From Nocardia arizonensis (GTDB lineage: Bacteria > Actinomycetota > Actinomycetes > Mycobacteriales > Mycobacteriaceae): 64,000 bases of DNA. The first letter of the stretch is position 1; each line of letters begins with the position of its first letter. The notes below the pieces were generated by a model, which saw only the letters and a list, made by a program, of their open reading frames with translations, did no database searches and was not told the DNA's origin. The position numbers and the translations under genes were made by a program. Positions 20,883 through 29,321 of the stretch are shown piece after piece. The stretch covers positions 1 through 64,000 of the forward strand of contig NZ_LGYZ01000078.1 of assembly GCF_001310275.1 (NCBI RefSeq), read 5' to 3'.

Positions 20883-21332
20883 GTGCAGACGTGGCAAGCG
20901 GCGAATCCCGATTACGAGGCGGTCGTGAAGGCGGCGGTGCTGAGTATGCCCGCGGCGAAACACCTCGGATTCGACTTCGGCGCGCTCGCGCCGGGTCTGG
21001 CCGAGATCGTGCAGCCGCATCGGCCCGAGTTGACCCAGCACGACGGGTACTTCCAGGGTGGGGTGCTCGGCTCGCTGGCCGATTTCGCCGCCGGCTCCGC
21101 GGCGGGCACTCTGCTCCAACCCGGCTGGGCCAATATGACCATCGACTACACGGTCAAGATCCTGGCGCCGGCGAAGGGGCCGACGGTGGTGGCGCGCGGC
21201 CGGGTGGTCAAGCCGGGCGCGCTCATCACGATCGCCGCCGCCGAGGTGTACTCGGTCGACGATGACGACGACGAAACCCTGTGCGCCACCGCACTGGTGA
21301 CAATGCGCAACGTGAAACTGTTCAATTCCTGA
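20883..21332 (+). CDS. PaaI-type hot-dog thioesterase
   Basis: 149 aa from GTG 20883, 5 nt after the ligase stop. LTQHDGYFQGGVLGSLADFAAGSAA is the hot-dog helix with the HxGxxxGxxD-like catalytic pattern of PaaI thioesterases, followed by TIDYTVKILAPAKG. Likely releases an acyl chain from CoA or a carrier. It is the third thioesterase-class protein of the cluster and is distinct from that at 10778. Confidence 0.82.
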   Translation: MQTWQAANPDYEAVVKAAVLSMPAAKHLGFDFGALAPGLAEIVQPHRPELTQHDGYFQGGVLGSLADFAAGSAAGTLLQPGWANMTIDYTVKILAPAKGPTVVARGRVVKPGALITIAAAEVYSVDDDDDETLCATALVTMRNVKLFNS

Positions 21333-21345
21333 CCGAGGGGCCGCC

Positions 21346-22554
21346 ATGTGCGCCGACACCTATGTCTTCGATCCGTTCTCGCCGGGCTTCGCGGAGGACC
21401 CGTATCCGGCCTACGACGAACTACGCGCGGCCGGACCGGCCCACGAACATCCGCTCGGGTTCTGGATCGTGTCCCGGTACGCGGAGGTGTCGCAACTACA
21501 GCGTTCCGCGCATTCGGTGGACGAGGCGCGACTGACCCGTCTGCCGTCGTGGAAGAGCGACACCGACCGCCTCGGCAAGGCCAACCGCATAATGGGCGGG
21601 CTGTCGCTGCTGGATCAGGACCCGCCCGACCACACCCGGCTGCGCCGACTGGTCGGCAAGGCGTTCACCCCCCGCGCGGTCGAGGCGCTCCGGTCGCGGG
21701 TGCTCACCCTGGTCGATGAGGCCCTGGACCGGATCGAGGACGCGGGAACCGCGGATGTGGTGGCGGAGCTGGCCTTCCCGGTGCCCTTCACCCTCATCTC
21801 GGAACTGCTCGGCATACCGGTGGTCGAGCACACCCGACTGCGCGAACTGGTCTCCACTCTCGTGCTCGCACTCGAACCGCTCGCCGAACCCGAACTCCAG
21901 GCGCGCATTCGGGACGCGAACGCCGAGTTGACCGCGATGGTCGGCGAACTCGTGCGCCACAAGCGCGACAGCCCGGCCGACGACCTGCTCTCGCGCCTGA
22001 TCGCCGCCGAACACGAGGGCGACGTGCTCGGCGAGGCGGAACTCGTCGCCCAGGTCATGCTGCTGTATCTGGCGGGGCACGAGACGACCGTGAACCACAT
22101 CGCCTCGGGAATCCTGGCCCTGCTGCGCCATCCCGAGCAGGCGCGCGCGCTGCGCGAGCGGCCGGATCTCGCGGACAACGCGGTGGAGGAACTGCTGCGC
22201 TACGACACGCCCGTGCACCTCATGCGGCGGGTCACCGTCGAGCCGTGGTCGGTGGGCGGGGTGCGGATCCCGGCGGGCCACTGGGTGATCGCCTGCCTGG
22301 CCGCGGCCAATCGCGATCCCGAGTTCTGGGGACCCGACGCGGGCGCGCTGCGGCTGGACCGGGCCGACGCGCCGCGCAATGTGTCCTTCGGCGCGGGTAT
22401 ACACCACTGCCTCGGCGCGGCGCTGGTGCGCTTGGAGGCGCGGATCGCCTTCCCGCGCTTCGTGACCCGCTTCCCGGACGCCGCCGTGCGGGAGGTGCGC
22501 TGGAACGGCCGGATCAATGTGCGCGGTCCGGCGGAATTGTCGATCTCGATCTAG
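21346..22554 (+). CDS. Cytochrome P450 (third in cluster)
   Basis: 402 aa. I-helix [10 protein letters not shown], ExxR as EELLR, heme loop FGAGIHHCLG with Cys355. It starts 13 nt after the hot-dog gene. All functional motifs are intact. Its N-terminus (FDPFSPGFAEDPYPAYDELR) resembles that of the second P450 ([20 protein letters not shown]), so these two may share a family while the first is more distant. Confidence 0.93.
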   Translation: MCADTYVFDPFSPGFAEDPYPAYDELRAAGPAHEHPLGFWIVSRYAEVSQLQRSAHSVDEARLTRLPSWKSDTDRLGKANRIMGGLSLLDQDPPDHTRLRRLVGKAFTPRAVEALRSRVLTLVDEALDRIEDAGTADVVAELAFPVPFTLISELLGIPVVEHTRLRELVSTLVLALEPLAEPELQARIRDANAELTAMVGELVRHKRDSPADDLLSRLIAAEHEGDVLGEAELVAQVMLLYLAGHETTVNHIASGILALLRHPEQARALRERPDLADNAVEELLRYDTPVHLMRRVTVEPWSVGGVRIPAGHWVIACLAAANRDPEFWGPDAGALRLDRADAPRNVSFGAGIHHCLGAALVRLEARIAFPRFVTRFPDAAVREVRWNGRINVRGPAELSISI

Positions 22555-22578
22555 CCTTCGATAAGGAGAGTGCGAGTC

Positions 22579-23403
22579 ATGTCGGTCATCACCGTCGACG
22601 GCATCCGAATCGGCTACACCGACACCGGCGCTCCGCCCGGTCTCCCGAATGCCGCCACCATCGTCTTCGGACACGGACTGCTGTTCGGCGGGTGGATGTT
22701 CCGGCGTCAGATCGAGGTGCTGCGCGCCCGGTACCGATGCGTGACGATCGACTGGCGGGGTCAGGGCGAAACCCCGCCCACCGCAGACGGATACGATATG
22801 GACACCCTCACCCGCGACGCGGTGGGGGTTATCCGCGGCCTCGGACTCGATCCGGTGCACTGGGTCGGATTGTCCATGGGCGGCTTCGTCGGCCAGCGAC
22901 TCGCGGCGCGCCACGGCACCCTGCTGCGGTCGCTGACCCTGCTCGACACCAGTTGCGAGGCCGAGGACCCCGCCAAGATCGGCGAGTACAAGCGGCTGGC
23001 GCTGGCCTGGCGGATACTCGGCGGCCGACCGCTCGTCGGGCGGATCGCCCCGCACATGTTCGGCCCGGCCTTCCGCCGCGACCCCCGCAATCGGCCGCTG
23101 ATCGCCGAATGGGCCACTCGCCTGCGCCGCGGTGACCGGGCGGCAATCCGCCGGGCGGTACTCGGCGTGGCCGATCGCGCGCCGGTGGCCGAGGAGGTCA
23201 CCACCATCACCATGCCGACACTGGTCGTGGTCGGCGCCGACGATGTCGCGACCCCGCCCACGCGGTCCGAGCGGATCGCCGCGCTGATCAAAGACGCTCG
23301 GCTGCACACGATTCCGGCGTGCGGTCATTCCAGTGCGCTCGAACAACCCGACGCGGTGACGGCGCTGATCGAGGAGTTCCTGGCCTCGGTGGACCACCGC
23401 TGA
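22579..23403 (+). CDS. Alpha/beta hydrolase
   Basis: 274 aa. FGHGLLFGGWMFRRQ (HG oxyanion region), VGLSMGGFVGQRLA with Ser99, VVGADDVATPP (Asp) and PACGHSSALEQP (His) make a complete triad, in the haloalkane-dehalogenase/esterase branch. AAGGAG at 22563-22568 is 10 nt from ATG 22579 but only 1 nt from GTG 22570, so 22579 is used. Last gene before the LuxE/LuxC pair. It could release the mature acid from a thioester or ester, giving the free carboxylate that the next two enzymes need. Confidence 0.85.
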   Translation: MSVITVDGIRIGYTDTGAPPGLPNAATIVFGHGLLFGGWMFRRQIEVLRARYRCVTIDWRGQGETPPTADGYDMDTLTRDAVGVIRGLGLDPVHWVGLSMGGFVGQRLAARHGTLLRSLTLLDTSCEAEDPAKIGEYKRLALAWRILGGRPLVGRIAPHMFGPAFRRDPRNRPLIAEWATRLRRGDRAAIRRAVLGVADRAPVAEEVTTITMPTLVVVGADDVATPPTRSERIAALIKDARLHTIPACGHSSALEQPDAVTALIEEFLASVDHR

Positions 23404-23523
23404 TCCGGCCCGATGCGGACATACCAGACAGCTACCGCCCGACGGCGCGGCGCGGAATTCTGCTATCGACTAATTGATACTGCGCGGTGAAGGTTTCAAC
23501 CCTCCCGCGGGTGCGCGAAGGTG

Positions 23524-23540
23524 TGCGTGACGTACACGCA
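23524..23540. promoter_or_regulatory. 17-bp inverted repeat ahead of the first LuxE-like gene (putative operator)
   Basis: TGCGTG-N5-CACGCA with 6-bp perfect arms ends 12 nt before the start codon of the LuxE-like gene, next to its ribosome site. The 149-bp gap after the hydrolase also contains an A/T-richer stretch near 23459-23484. Position and symmetry suit a repressor site; no regulator gene lies next to it. Confidence 0.4.
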
Positions 23541-23552
23541 GCTGGAGGGCGC

Positions 23553-24635
23553 ATGTGTTCTGCCATTCTCGATATCTCCACCGCCCCGGTCGATCCCGAC
23601 GAGTACATCCGGGAATTGATGTCATGGCATTTCAGCCAGGAAACCGGTAGTCCTTATTGGCTGCGCCGCGCGCGCACCCTGGACTTCGATCCGCTCACCG
23701 ATATCCGCACCTTCGACGACCTCACCCGATTCCCCAACGTGATCAACGAGTTTCGCGATGTCGCGATCGAGGATCTGATCCCGCGCGGACTCACCGGCGA
23801 GGATCGGGTGATCGCCGGAATCTTCGAAAGCGGCGGCACGACCGGACTGCCCAAGCGGTTCGTCATGTTCGACCGCTGGATGGAGTTCGCCCTGGGATGG
23901 GATGAATTCCACTACGCCGAACTCGGCACCGTGAACACCCTTGCGATCGCGCCGAGCGGACCGCACATGTTCGGCGAGTTCGCGACCCGCCGCGCGCGCC
24001 GCCACAACGGCGTGAAATTCACCATCGACCTCGACCCACGGTGGATCAAACAGTTGATCGCCCGCGGTGACACCGAGGAGGCCGACCGCTACGCCGAACA
24101 CCTCATCGACCAGGTCGGCCACATTCTCACCACGCAGTCGGTGGGCATTCTGATCACCACCCCGCCGCTGCTCGAGCGCGTCGCGCGCCGCCCCGAACTC
24201 GTCGACGCCGTGCGCAAGCAGATCAAATTCATCTGCTGGAGCGGCGCGCACATGGACGCCGACTCCCGCGACATCTTCCGCCGCGAGATATTCCCCGACA
24301 TTCCGCTCAAGGGCCTCTACGGCAGCACCACAATTCTCGGCATGTCGCGCGAGCGGCCCGAGGAGCGCCCGGACGGACTGCCCGTCTTCGACACCCCGAG
24401 CCCCTATATCGCCTTCCGCGTCGTCGACCCCGAGACAGGCGCCGACGTCGAGTACGGCGAGCGTGGGCAGGTCGTCATGAATCACCTCACCAAATACGCG
24501 CTGCTGCCCAACAACCTGGAGCGCGATATGGCCACCAAGGTCGAGCCGCTGCCCGGTGCGCTCGGTTGCGCGGTCGCCGACGTTGGTCCGGTCAAGACCT
24601 TCGACGACCGCTCCGTTATCGAAGGTGTGTACTGA
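23553..24635 (+). CDS. LuxE/EhpF-like acyl-adenylating enzyme (first copy)
   Basis: 360 aa. ATG 23553 is preferred over an in-frame GTG at 23487: GGAGGG precedes it, and alignment with the second copy at 60559 starts here. Family features: IFESGGTTGLPKR (about 91-102), the adenylate-binding loop; APSGPHMFGEF; GILITTPPLLERV; LKGLYGSTTILG; and ERGQVVMNHL. LuxE activates a carboxylic acid with ATP and passes it to LuxC for reduction; EhpF does the same step for a phenazine carboxylate. No Cys sits near the C-terminus (it ends FDDRSVIEGVY), so the acylated Cys of Vibrio LuxE seems absent and the protein may act as a pure adenylating enzyme. It overlaps the LuxC-like gene by 1 nt. Confidence 0.88.
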   Translation: MCSAILDISTAPVDPDEYIRELMSWHFSQETGSPYWLRRARTLDFDPLTDIRTFDDLTRFPNVINEFRDVAIEDLIPRGLTGEDRVIAGIFESGGTTGLPKRFVMFDRWMEFALGWDEFHYAELGTVNTLAIAPSGPHMFGEFATRRARRHNGVKFTIDLDPRWIKQLIARGDTEEADRYAEHLIDQVGHILTTQSVGILITTPPLLERVARRPELVDAVRKQIKFICWSGAHMDADSRDIFRREIFPDIPLKGLYGSTTILGMSRERPEERPDGLPVFDTPSPYIAFRVVDPETGADVEYGERGQVVMNHLTKYALLPNNLERDMATKVEPLPGALGCAVADVGPVKTFDDRSVIEGVY

Positions 24636-26008
24636 TGGACATCCAGATCGACGCGCTCGGCCCGTCCGGCGCATACCGTTCCCGCGAACGCCTCCCGCTG
24701 ACCTCGCTGGCGGGGGAGCGGATCGGCGAGATCAGCCAGATGCCGCCGCTGTACGTGCGGCGCACCCTCACCGCCATGCGCGCGGCTCCGGTCATGCCGG
24801 TCGAGGAAAGGCTGGCCGCGCTCGACAAGGCCGCCGACCTGTTCCACGACGGCACCGTCGACGGCCTCGACCCCGACAGCTACGCCCAACTCGTCTCCAC
24901 CGCCTCCGGCGTGCCGCTGGCCGTGGTGCGCCAGTCCGTGGACTGGGTTACCGACGTGCTGCGCTCGCAGCGCACCACCCGGGAACTGGCGATGCCGCGC
25001 GGCGCCGTCGAAGAGTGGCACGGCGATCAGACCCTCAACGGGTCGGCGGTGTGGACCCGCAAGGGCGACGTGTTCGCGGTGCACGCCGCGGGCAACACCC
25101 CCGCGGTGCACGGCCTGTGGCCCGAGGCGCTGGCAATGGGCTACAAGGTGGTGGTGCGACCGTCCACGCGCGAACCGTACACCGCCTTCCGCCTGGTGAG
25201 CGCGTTGCGCGAAGCCGGATTCCCGCCCGATGTGCTGACCCTGCTGCCGACCGACTACGCGGCGGCCGACGTCATCATCGCCGAATCCGATTTCGCCATC
25301 GTCTACGGCGGCCAGGACGTGGTGGACAAGTACGCCGCGAATCCCCGGGTGCTGACCCAGGGTCCGGGCCGGTCCAAGATCCTGGTCACCGCCGATGTCG
25401 ACTGGCGCGAGAAGGTCGAACTGCTGGCCGGTTCGGTGAGCCACCTCGGCGGCACCGCCTGCACCTGTGCGACCGCGATCCTCGTCGAAGGCGATCCGGC
25501 GCCGGTCGCGGCCGCCGTGGCCGAGGCGCTGGCCGCCATCGCCAGTCTGCCGGCCGACCATCCCGACGCCATCCTCACCGTGCAGCCCGTCGAATCCGCG
25601 CGCGAGGTCGACCGCTACCTGCACAAGGTCGCCGGTGACGCCCGCCCGGTGCTCGGCGGCGACACCATCGTCGACGAATTGCCCTCCGGCGGTGCGGTAT
25701 TGCGTCCCGCGGTACATCTCGTCGACAGCAGCACGGCGCCTCAACTCAATGTCGAGCTCGGCTTCCCGTGCGTGTGGGTCGGCCCGTGGCGCCCCGAAGA
25801 CGGCATCGCCCCGCTGCGCGACTCGCTGGTGCTCACCGCGATGACCACACGCTCCGACCTCATCGAACAACTGCTCGACGAGCCGTCCATCACCAACCTC
25901 TACCTCGGGGACAATGCCACCACCTGGCTGCGCCCCGGCGTCCCCCACGACGGCTACCTCGCCGAACACCTCATGCGCACCAAGGGCATGATCCGCTCGG
26001 CCTTCTGA
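24635..26008 (+). CDS. LuxC-like acyl reductase (aldehyde-dehydrogenase fold, first copy)
   Basis: 457 aa. LuxC-family blocks: FAVHAAGNTPAVHGLWPEALAMG, VVRPSTREPYTAFRLV, FAIVYGGQDVVDKY, TQGPGRSKILV, and SHLGGTACTCA with catalytic Cys276, near the Cys286 of Vibrio LuxC. Ends with PHDGYLAEHLMRTKGMIR. It should reduce the activated acyl group made by the adjacent LuxE-like protein to an aldehyde with NADPH. The start ATG 24635 shares one base with the LuxE stop (TGATG). As the last gene of the cluster it suggests an aldehyde, or an aldehyde-derived group, at the chain terminus. No luxA/luxB or luxD is present. Confidence 0.9.
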   Translation: MDIQIDALGPSGAYRSRERLPLTSLAGERIGEISQMPPLYVRRTLTAMRAAPVMPVEERLAALDKAADLFHDGTVDGLDPDSYAQLVSTASGVPLAVVRQSVDWVTDVLRSQRTTRELAMPRGAVEEWHGDQTLNGSAVWTRKGDVFAVHAAGNTPAVHGLWPEALAMGYKVVVRPSTREPYTAFRLVSALREAGFPPDVLTLLPTDYAAADVIIAESDFAIVYGGQDVVDKYAANPRVLTQGPGRSKILVTADVDWREKVELLAGSVSHLGGTACTCATAILVEGDPAPVAAAVAEALAAIASLPADHPDAILTVQPVESAREVDRYLHKVAGDARPVLGGDTIVDELPSGGAVLRPAVHLVDSSTAPQLNVELGFPCVWVGPWRPEDGIAPLRDSLVLTAMTTRSDLIEQLLDEPSITNLYLGDNATTWLRPGVPHDGYLAEHLMRTKGMIRSAF

Positions 26009-26023
26009 TCACTCGCGCCGTCG

Positions 26024-26052
26024 CCGGACCGCACACCTCGTGCGCGGTCCGG
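26024..26052. terminator. Hairpin terminator after the LuxC-like gene
   Basis: Nine perfect base pairs (26024-26032 with 26044-26052, CCGGACCGC/GCGGTCCGG) extended by two more pairs around a short loop, 16 nt after the stop. A second hairpin with 8-bp arms (26084-26091 with 26110-26117, CGGCCGCG/CGCGGCCG) follows. Together they mark the right end of the biosynthetic transcript. Confidence 0.75.
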
Positions 26053-26171
26053 GTGCGGTGTCGGTGTGGTCATGAGCGCGATACGGCCGCGGCGCGTGGT
26101 GCGTAGCGGCGCGGCCGTTCCGTCGCCGTCACGGGGCGATCGTGATGCGGGACCCCGGTCGGTGTCCGCGG

Positions 26172-26357
26172 TCAGAGTTGGGTGAGTGCGGCCAGCAGGG
26201 TGAGCGCGGGGACGGTGCCCTGTGACGCCGCGGCTTTGACCATGCGCCGGTCGGTGCCTGCCAGCACGATCGCGGCGGCCAGCATCGAGCGACATCCCGA
26301 ACTCTCGCCCTCGCCGATGGGTTCGCCGCCGGACAGCGCGCCGGTCGGAATCCGGCC
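26172..26357 (-). pseudogene. Possible gene fragment after the uracil-DNA glycosylase gene
   Basis: In one minus-strand frame, directly after the glycosylase stop, there is an open stretch of about 60 codons. Near its end it reads MLAAAIVLAGTDRRMVKAAA and continues SQGTVPALTLLAALTQL before a TGA. The composition is protein-like, unlike the Arg-rich shadow frames here. No ATG or GTG stands at its beginning; the first in-frame ATG (26285) would give only about 38 residues. It may be the tail of a decayed gene or a small coupled ORF. The family is not recognised. Confidence 0.25.
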
Positions 26358-27131
26358 TCACCCCGGCCGATGCGCGGTGAGGCCCGCCGCCGCGGCGGCC
26401 TCGGAGAAGACCCGCTCGAGCATGACGGGAGTGAGACGGCCGGTGAAGGTGTTCTGCTGGCTGACGTGGTAGCAGCCGAATACGTGCAGCGGCGCGCGAT
26501 CCGCCCGCGAGGGCGCCAGCGTGACGTGCGTGCCGTGACCGAACTTGGGGCGCGGGCGCGGGACCGCCCACCCGGACTCGTTCAGCGCGGGCATGAGCGC
26601 CTGCCACCCGAATCCGCCCAGGACGACCACCGCGCGCACCGTGGGGGCCAACAGTCCCAGTTCGATATCCAGCCAGGCCCGGCAGCGGTCGCGTTCGGAG
26701 ACGGTGGGTTTGTTGTCCGGGGGCGCGCAGTGCACCGGGGCGGTGACCCGCGTGCCGTGCAGACGCAGGCCGTCGCCGAGGCGTCGCGAATGCGGCTGAT
26801 TGGCCAGCCCCACGGCGTACATGGCGGCGTAGAGCACATCGCCGCTGCGATCGCCGGTGAACATTCGGCCGGTGCGATTGCCGCCGTGCGCGGCGGGCGC
26901 GAGACCGACCACCAGCAGTCGCGCGTCGTCCGGTCCGAACCCGGGAACCGGTCGACCCCAATAGGTTTCGTCGCGAAAGGCGGCACGTTTGGTGCGCGCG
27001 ACCTCCTCGCGCCAGGCCACCAGTCGCGGACAGGCCCGGCAGTCGGACACCGCGGCGTCGAGTTCGGCGATATCGCGGGGGAGCGCGGCATCGCGGCGAT
27101 CCGGCCGCACCGTACGCGCACGCGGGGGCAT
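26358..27131 (-). CDS. Uracil-DNA glycosylase, family 5 (UdgB-like)
   Basis: 257 aa. Motif A is GLAPAAHGGNRTGRMFTGD and motif B is HVSQQNTFTGRLTP, the family-5 pattern seen in thermophiles and mycobacteria. Cys residues in CRACP, VHCAPP and RDRCRAW fit the [4Fe-4S] cluster of this family. It removes uracil and some other deaminated bases from DNA. A housekeeping repair gene on the strand opposite the biosynthetic cluster, placing the cluster's right border before it. Confidence 0.92.
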   Translation of the reverse strand: MPPRARTVRPDRRDAALPRDIAELDAAVSDCRACPRLVAWREEVARTKRAAFRDETYWGRPVPGFGPDDARLLVVGLAPAAHGGNRTGRMFTGDRSGDVLYAAMYAVGLANQPHSRRLGDGLRLHGTRVTAPVHCAPPDNKPTVSERDRCRAWLDIELGLLAPTVRAVVVLGGFGWQALMPALNESGWAVPRPRPKFGHGTHVTLAPSRADRAPLHVFGCYHVSQQNTFTGRLTPVMLERVFSEAAAAAGLTAHRPG

Positions 27132-27428
27132 TGTCGCAGCCTATGCCGTCGGGCCGGTCGTCGTGCGGGCGGCACCACTGACCCGTCACGGTCGGTGGTG
27201 GCAGGGATCAAGATCGGACCGACCGGTTGCCACGGCATGCGGGGCGGCGGTAGTTTGCCTGGAGGAGCCGGACCGGGTCCGGCCGTGAATATCGAGCGAA
27301 TGACAGCGAACACCGTGCAGACCTGACACCGTGCGAACCGACACCCGTCGGCGCCGAGCCGTGAGCTCACCCGGCGGCCGCGGCGACCCGGCCGCCGACA
27401 CGGCGCCGGGCGACGGAGCGAGGTGGAT

Positions 27429-27557
27429 ATGACCGACGACAAGGTCGCCGCCCAGATGCGCGGGCCGGAACCGTCGATGTGCGATACCATTTCGATACCA
27501 TCGTGGAACATCTGGCCGGTTCGTCGGAATCTGCTGGGGGAGTTGTGCATTGGGTGA
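27429..27557 (+). CDS. Possible 42-aa leader peptide upstream of lutC
   Basis: ATG at 27429 preceded by GAGGTGG; the peptide begins MTDDKVAAQMRGPEP and ends GELCIG. It lies in the 465-bp gap between the glycosylase gene and lutC and contains the 11-bp-period direct repeat at 27482-27501. No family is recognised and codon use is only partly typical. The rest of the gap (27132-27428) shows nothing I can call. Confidence 0.25.
   Translation: MTDDKVAAQMRGPEPSMCDTISIPSWNIWPVRRNLLGELCIG
27482..27501. repeat. Direct repeat CGATACCAT with 11-bp period
   Basis: CGATACCAT occurs at 27482-27490 and 27493-27501, one helical turn apart, about 95 bp upstream of the lutC start. Spacing by a full turn on one face of the DNA suits a regulator binding as a direct-repeat dimer. 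Confidence 0.4.
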
Positions 27558-27596
27558 GACGTATACCGTTCGCAATGTCGGGGACGGTCGGCGGAT

Positions 27597-28247
27597 ATGA
27601 ATCCGCGCGAAGAGTTCCTGCGTCGCGTCCGTGACGCGCTGGTCGACCTGCCGGACGACGAACGGCTGGTCACCATGTCGCGCTCGCGGCAACGCCAACC
27701 GTCGGCGACATCGACGGGCGACCGGACGGCACTGGCCGACCTGTTCGCCGAACGCCTGAAATACCACGGCGCGCAGGTCCACCACCTCATCGAACAAGAC
27801 ATTCCCGACACCATCGGCAAGGTTCTCACCGCGCAGCGGGCCGCGTCGGTGGTGGTGCCGCATGGGCTCCCCGAGGCGTGGCTCGATCCGTGGCGCGCCG
27901 ACGAGCGGCACCAGATCATCGATGACAGCCCATTCCTGCCGCAGGGGCAGTTGGCGGGCGCGGACGCCGTGATCACCACCTGCGCCGCCGCGGTCGCCGA
28001 CGCGGGCATCATCGTGCTCGACGGCAGTTCGGGCCAGGGTCGGCGCGCCCCGACGCTGGCACCGGCCTGTCACGTGTGCGTGGTGCGCGTCGAACAGATC
28101 GGCTCGACCATGCCCGAGGTGATCGACCGTCTCGACCACCGCCGTCCCATCACCTGGTTCGGCGGGCCATCGGCCAGTGCCCGGTCCGGAGCCGAGCCGA
28201 CCGGAATCGGGGCGGCGCGTCAGTTGATCGTCCTGATCGTGGACTGA
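27597..28247 (+). CDS. lutC: LutC-like LUD-domain protein, orphan
   Basis: 216 aa, about the LutC length. LUD-domain features: MNPREEFLRRVRDAL, VLTAQRAASVVVPHGL, LAGADAVITTCAAAVADAGIIVLDGSSGQGRRAPTL and the end WFGGPSA. In lactate-oxidising bacteria LutC works with LutA and LutB, iron-sulphur proteins usually encoded just upstream. Neither is present here; the upstream neighbours are a short ORF and a repair gene. It may be an orphan, or its partners may be elsewhere. Confidence 0.85.
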   Translation: MNPREEFLRRVRDALVDLPDDERLVTMSRSRQRQPSATSTGDRTALADLFAERLKYHGAQVHHLIEQDIPDTIGKVLTAQRAASVVVPHGLPEAWLDPWRADERHQIIDDSPFLPQGQLAGADAVITTCAAAVADAGIIVLDGSSGQGRRAPTLAPACHVCVVRVEQIGSTMPEVIDRLDHRRPITWFGGPSASARSGAEPTGIGAARQLIVLIVD

Positions 28248-28249
28248 AC

Positions 28250-28264
28250 GCACCGTTCGGGTGC
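28250..28264 (+). terminator. Weak hairpin after lutC
   Basis: GCACC/GGTGC 5-bp stem with a GTTCG loop, 2 nt after the stop and followed by CTTT. Short but well placed before the next gene. Confidence 0.35.
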
Positions 28265-28358
28265 CTTTGGGGTCGTTGCCGCGCTGCGCATGGTCCTCTC
28301 GGTCGACTACCTTCGGCCCTGCAATCCGACGCCGGACGCCTGATGGCATGAGGCGGTG

Positions 28359-29318
28359 ATGACACGAGATCTGACTCAGCGTGAGATCCTGAGCGAACTT
28401 GAGCCGGTCGCTGAGACCTGCGTCAACCGCCACCTCGGTATGGCCAAGGACTGGCAGCCCCACGACTACGTGCCGTGGGACGAGGGCCGCAATTTCGCCC
28501 TGCTCGACGGAATCGACTGGGAGCCCGAACAATCCAGGCTAGGTCCGGTTGCCAAGGCGGCCATGGTGACCAATCTGCTCACCGAGGACAACCTGCCCTC
28601 CTACCACCGCGAGATCGCGCAGAATTTCTCCCGCGACGGCGCGTGGGGCACCTGGGTGGGGCGCTGGACCGCCGAGGAAATGCGCCACAGCACGGTGATC
28701 CGCGACTACCTCGTGGTCACCCGCGGCGTCGACCCGGTCGCGCTCGAACACGCGCGCATGGTGCACATGACCAACGGCTTCTCCGCCGGCGCGGAGCAGG
28801 CCGACGTCGACGACGGCGCGGGATTCCTGCATTCGGTCGCCTACGTGTCCTTCCAGGAACTCGCCACCCGGGTCACGCACCGCAACACCAGCCGGGTCTG
28901 TGAAGACCCGGTCGCCGACCGCATGTTGCAGCGCATCGCCGCCGACGAGAACCTGCACATGATCTTCTATCGCACGGTCTGCGGCGCGGCACTGGACCTG
29001 GTCCCGGATCAGGCGATCGAGGCCATCGACACCATCGTGGAGAACTTCCGCATGCCGGGCGCGGGCATGCCCGACTTCCGCCGCAACGGCGTGCTCATGG
29101 CCAAACACGGGGTCTACGATCTGCGCCAGCATCTCGAGGATGTGTTGTGGCCGGTGCTGCGGCAGTGGAACATCTTCGAGCGCACCGATTTCGGCGCGCG
29201 TGGCGAGGCCGTGCGGGAGCGGCTGGCGGCCTTCCTCGAGGATATGGAGCGGGTGCGGATTCCGCGTTTCGAGCAGCAGCGCGACCGCGCGCTGGCCAGG
29301 GAACAGGCGCGGCTGTGA
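28359..29318 (+). CDS. Soluble acyl-ACP desaturase (DesA type)
   Basis: 319 aa from ATG 28359 (a GTG lies just before it). Ferritin-like diiron carboxylate fold of stearoyl-ACP desaturases: first-helix Glu76 in LLTEDNLPSYH, EEMRHS (Glu107 and His110), QEL near VSFQELATR, and DENLHMIFY as the second ExxH. Mycobacterial DesA1/DesA2 have this layout and introduce double bonds into ACP-bound acyl chains. Its stop is 3 bp from the stop of the convergent TetR gene. It is chemically unlike the membrane desaturase at 14988 and lies outside the metabolite operon. Confidence 0.92.
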   Translation: MTRDLTQREILSELEPVAETCVNRHLGMAKDWQPHDYVPWDEGRNFALLDGIDWEPEQSRLGPVAKAAMVTNLLTEDNLPSYHREIAQNFSRDGAWGTWVGRWTAEEMRHSTVIRDYLVVTRGVDPVALEHARMVHMTNGFSAGAEQADVDDGAGFLHSVAYVSFQELATRVTHRNTSRVCEDPVADRMLQRIAADENLHMIFYRTVCGAALDLVPDQAIEAIDTIVENFRMPGAGMPDFRRNGVLMAKHGVYDLRQHLEDVLWPVLRQWNIFERTDFGARGEAVRERLAAFLEDMERVRIPRFEQQRDRALAREQARL

Positions 29319-29321
29319 GGT

